A stretch of 64,000 nucleotides of DNA from CAIWHR01 sp963823215 (GTDB lineage Bacteria; Pseudomonadota; Gammaproteobacteria; Burkholderiales; Casimicrobiaceae), in assembly GCA_963823215.1 (NCBI GenBank), contig CAWGKT010000005.1, positions 310,001 through 374,000 of the forward strand, given 5' to 3'. The position numbers and the translations under genes are program-made. Below the pieces are notes generated by a model. It was not told the DNA's origin. It saw nothing but the letters and a program-made list of their open reading frames with translations, and searched no databases. Positions 62,098 through 64,000 of this stretch are shown one piece after another; the stretch's first letter is position 1, and every line of letters starts with the position of its first letter.

Positions 62098-63456
62098 CTA
62101 TTTGAGACCGAATTTGTGCATGATGTCGTACAGTGTCGGCCGGCTGACGCCAAGGATTTCCGCCGCCTTGACGATGTTGCCGTTCACCCGGGCAAGCACG
62201 GTGATGACGGCACGTTTCTCCGCTTCGTCCCGTACGGTGCGCAGGTTGAGAAATGCGAGATCCTCGTTGGCGCCAGCGGCACGAAACCGACGTCGGCGGC
62301 GGTGATCTGGTTGCCTTCCGCCATGATCACGGCGCGCTTGATGCAATTCTCCAGTTCGCGCACGTTGCCCGGCCACGGGTGTGCTTCGATCGATGCCACC
62401 GCGTCGGAGCGCAGCGTCATCGATTGCCGGCGCTGCTCGGCGGCAAAGCGCTGCACGAAGGCGTGGGCCAGCAATGCCGCATCGCCCTGGCGCGCGCGCA
62501 GCGGCGGGATTTCGACGACGATCTCCGCCAGCCGATAGTAGAGGTCCTCGCGGAAACGGCCATCCTTGATCAGGGCCTTCAGATCCTGATGGGTCGCGCA
62601 GACGATGCGCACGTCGATCGGGATTTCCTCCCGCCCGCCGATGCGTTCGATCATCCGCTCCTGCAGGAAGCGCAGCAGCTTGGACTGCAGCGCGAGCGGC
62701 AGGTCGCCGATTTCGTCCAGCATCAACGTGCCGCGATTGGCGGTCTCGATCTTGCCGATCGTCTGCCTCCCCGCCCCTGTGAACGCGCCCTTTTCGTAGC
62801 CGAACAGCTCGCTCTCCAGCAGGTTCTCGGGAATCGCCGCGCAGTTGATCGCGACGAAACGCTCGCCGCGACGCGGCGAAAGGTCGTGCAGCGCTCGGGC
62901 AAGCAGTTCCTTGCCCGTGCCGCTTTCGCCAAGCAGCAGGACCGTCGCGCCCGTGCCGGCGACCTTTTCGACGATCCGGCAGATCCGCAGCAATTCGGGA
63001 TCGCGCGTGAGGAGCCCGCCGAACGCGTCCGGCTGCGCGCATCGCATGCAGGCGCCGGTTCTCCTGCTGCAGGTCGTACAGTCGAAACGCGCGATCGATG
63101 GTCAGCGCCAGCAGTTCGGGCTCGAACGGCTTGGCAAAGAAATCGTACGCGCCAAGACCGATCGCGCGCACGGCATTGGCGCGGTCGTTCTGGCCGGTCA
63201 GGACGATCACCTTGGTGTCCGGCGCCAGCTCGAGTATCTCCTCGAGAAGCTTGAACCCTTCCGTGACGGAATCCGGATCCGGCGGCAGGCCGAGATCCAT
63301 GGTCACCACCGGCGGCGCATGCCGGCGCAGCTGCGTCAATGCACTCTCGCGATCGGCTGCCGCCAACGGCTCGTATTGGTCGAAGGCCCAGCAGATCTGT
63401 TTCTGCAGCGAAGGATCGTCCTCGACGATCAGGAGCCGACGCGTCTTGTCGCTCAC
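62098..63456 (-). CDS. prsR: PrsR, sigma-54-dependent response regulator of the PEP-CTERM system (frameshifted)
   Basis: A receiver-AAA-HTH regulator. The receiver domain has the phospho-acceptor in TMDLGLPPDPDSV and the Lys in FFAKPFEP. The AAA domain has Walker A LLGESGTGKELLAR, GAFTGA (sigma-54 contact) and LMLDEIGDLPL. The C-terminal Fis-type HTH is NIVKAAEILGVSRPTLYDI. GTG 63456 (VSDKTRRLLIVEDD) overlaps the prsK stop. Shifts lie near 63035 and 62260. 452 codons, the normal length. Confidence 0.9.
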   Translation of the reverse strand: MSDKTRRLLIVEDDPSLQKQICWAFDQYEPLAAADRESALTQLRRHAPPVVTMDLGLPPDPDSVTEGFKLLEEILELAPDTKVIVLTGQNDRANAVRAIGLGAYDFFAKPFEPELLALTIDRAFRLYDLQQENRRLHAMRAAGRVRRAPHARSRIAADLPDRRKGRRHGRDGPAAWRKRHGQGTACPSAARPFAASRRAFRRDQLRGDSREPAGERAVRLRKGRVHRGGEADDRQDRDRQSRHVDAGRNRRPAARAAVQAAALPAGADDRTHRRAGGNPDRRAHRLRDPSGSEGPDQGWPFPRGPLLSAGGDRRRNPAAARAPGRCGIAGPRLRAALCRRAAPAIDDAALRRGGIDRSTPVAGQRARTGELHQARRDHGGRQPDHRRRRRFRAAGANEDLAFLNLRTVRDEAEKRAVITVLARVNGNIVKAAEILGVSRPTLYDIMHKFGLK

Positions 63457-64000
63457 GGGGCAGCCCCTCGCTTGACGACGGTCATGCCAATTCCTTTCGC
63501 GCGGACGCAGCAGCGTCGGTGGCCAACTCGAACCTGCGGCAGCAACAATCGCACATGCGTGCCCACGTTCGGCGTACTTTCGACCTCGATGCGCCCGCCG
63601 AGTTCTTGTACGTACTGGAAACTCTCGTAGGCACCGATACCCATGCCGGTCGCCTTGGTCGTCTGAAATGGCTTGAACAGGCGCTCGCGCACGAATTCCT
63701 GTGTCATGCCATGGCCAGTGTCGCCGACCTCGACCAGCGCCGATTTCCGCCCGATTTCGTAAGTGTGATCCACACCCGACCATCCTTTTTCGTTGCGTCG
63801 ATCGCATTTTGCACCAAATGACCGATCACACGCTCGAGCCGGTCTTCGTGCCCCCGCGCGGCAACCTTCTCCTCGAGCCGAATCTCGGGGGATGGCTGCT
63901 GGCTCGATTTGGCACGCTGGATGCGCCAGATCAACGTGGCGAGATCGACTCCATGGGGTGCGTCCATTGGCGTCGTGCCTTCGCGCAATTGCAGCATTAG
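63453..64000 (-). CDS. prsK: PrsK, sensor histidine kinase of the PEP-CTERM system (5' part outside the window, frameshifted)
   Basis: Only the ATPase end is present: N-box LVQNAIDATKKDGRV, then after a shift near 63730 G-boxes VGDTGHGMTQEFVRERLFKP and TTKATGMGIGAYESFQYV, ending RLLLPQVRVGHRR. This matches the GHKL domain of PrsK. The N-terminal membrane and sensor parts lie beyond base 64000. PrsK is expected to phosphorylate PrsR. Confidence 0.88.
   Translation of the reverse strand, partial: NAAIARRHDANGRTPWSRSRHVDLAHPACQIEPAAIPRDSARGEGCRAGARRPARACDRSFGAKCDRRNEKGWSGVDHTYEIGRKSALVEVGDTGHGMTQEFVRERLFKPFQTTKATGMGIGAYESFQYVQELGGRIEVESTPNVGTHVRLLLPQVRVGHRRCCVRAKGIGMTVVKRGAAP

Overview
The window is high-GC DNA from a betaproteobacterium. 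The evidence is the rho-rpmE and obgE-proB-rppH neighbourhoods, a DUF1841 protein, CCGGGCCGCCCC-type intergenic repeats seen in Burkholderiales, palindromic AGGGGACAGACC elements, and an XrtA/PEP-CTERM regulatory set (PrsK, PrsR and two PrsT proteins). No rRNA, tRNA or CRISPR array was recognised.

Layout. 0.3-7.8 kb: a minor-pilin operon on the minus strand (pilE-fimT-pilV-pilW-pilX-pilY1) with a near-consensus sigma-54 promoter before pilE. 8.3-15.8 kb: a GspE/PulE ATPase, pncB, an MFS transporter, corA, a cation-diffusion facilitator and a lysophospholipid acyltransferase. 15.8-27 kb: housekeeping genes (rnfB-like, nth, DUF1841, two cytochromes c, 7Fe ferredoxin, trxA, rho, rpmE, a GT39-like transferase, obgE, proB, rppH, ydcF-like). 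27-44.7 kb: an accessory block with three FeeM-like N-acyl amino acid synthase genes, a LolA-like carrier, a DUF1302 outer-membrane protein, a MacB/LolD-like ATPase and two FtsX-type permeases. The same block holds a 4-cresol dehydrogenase/VAO-family flavoprotein, a thioester reductase, an acyl-CoA ligase, a PP-loop amidotransferase, a GT1 glycosyltransferase and a PEP-CTERM protein. 45-52 kb: PrsT copy 1, a scar of transposase and nucleotidyltransferase fragments, and a four-gene HPr-rel-A cassette (small Tat-signal peptide, PqqD-like protein, HprK-like kinase, nucleotidyltransferase). 52-57 kb: a fatty-acid desaturase, a stand-alone acyl carrier protein, a stand-alone adenylation enzyme, a trypsin-like protease and a Sel1-SLT lytic transglycosylase. 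57-64 kb: a Vi-type epimerase and UDP-sugar dehydrogenase pair, PrsT copy 2, PrsR and the C-terminal part of PrsK. xrtA itself is not in the window.

How it may work together (inference). PrsK/PrsR is a sensor kinase and sigma-54 activator pair, and sigma-54-like sites precede pilE, the HPr-rel-A peptide and the PEP-CTERM gene. The FeeM-like synthases plausibly draw acyl groups from ACP, and the Lol/MacB-like exporter plus DUF1302 protein may move an acylated product to or across the outer membrane.

Sequence quality. Many genes are interrupted by single-base frameshifts while the protein family continues in another frame. These cluster at 0.3-5.5, 15-16.1, 29.6-35.4, 46.5-47.7 and 55-63.7 kb, and long intact stretches lie between them. 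Where PrsT copy 2 can be aligned to copy 1 the changes are mostly single-base insertions, which looks like uncorrected read error rather than gene decay. Such genes are given here as full-length CDS with the breaks noted.
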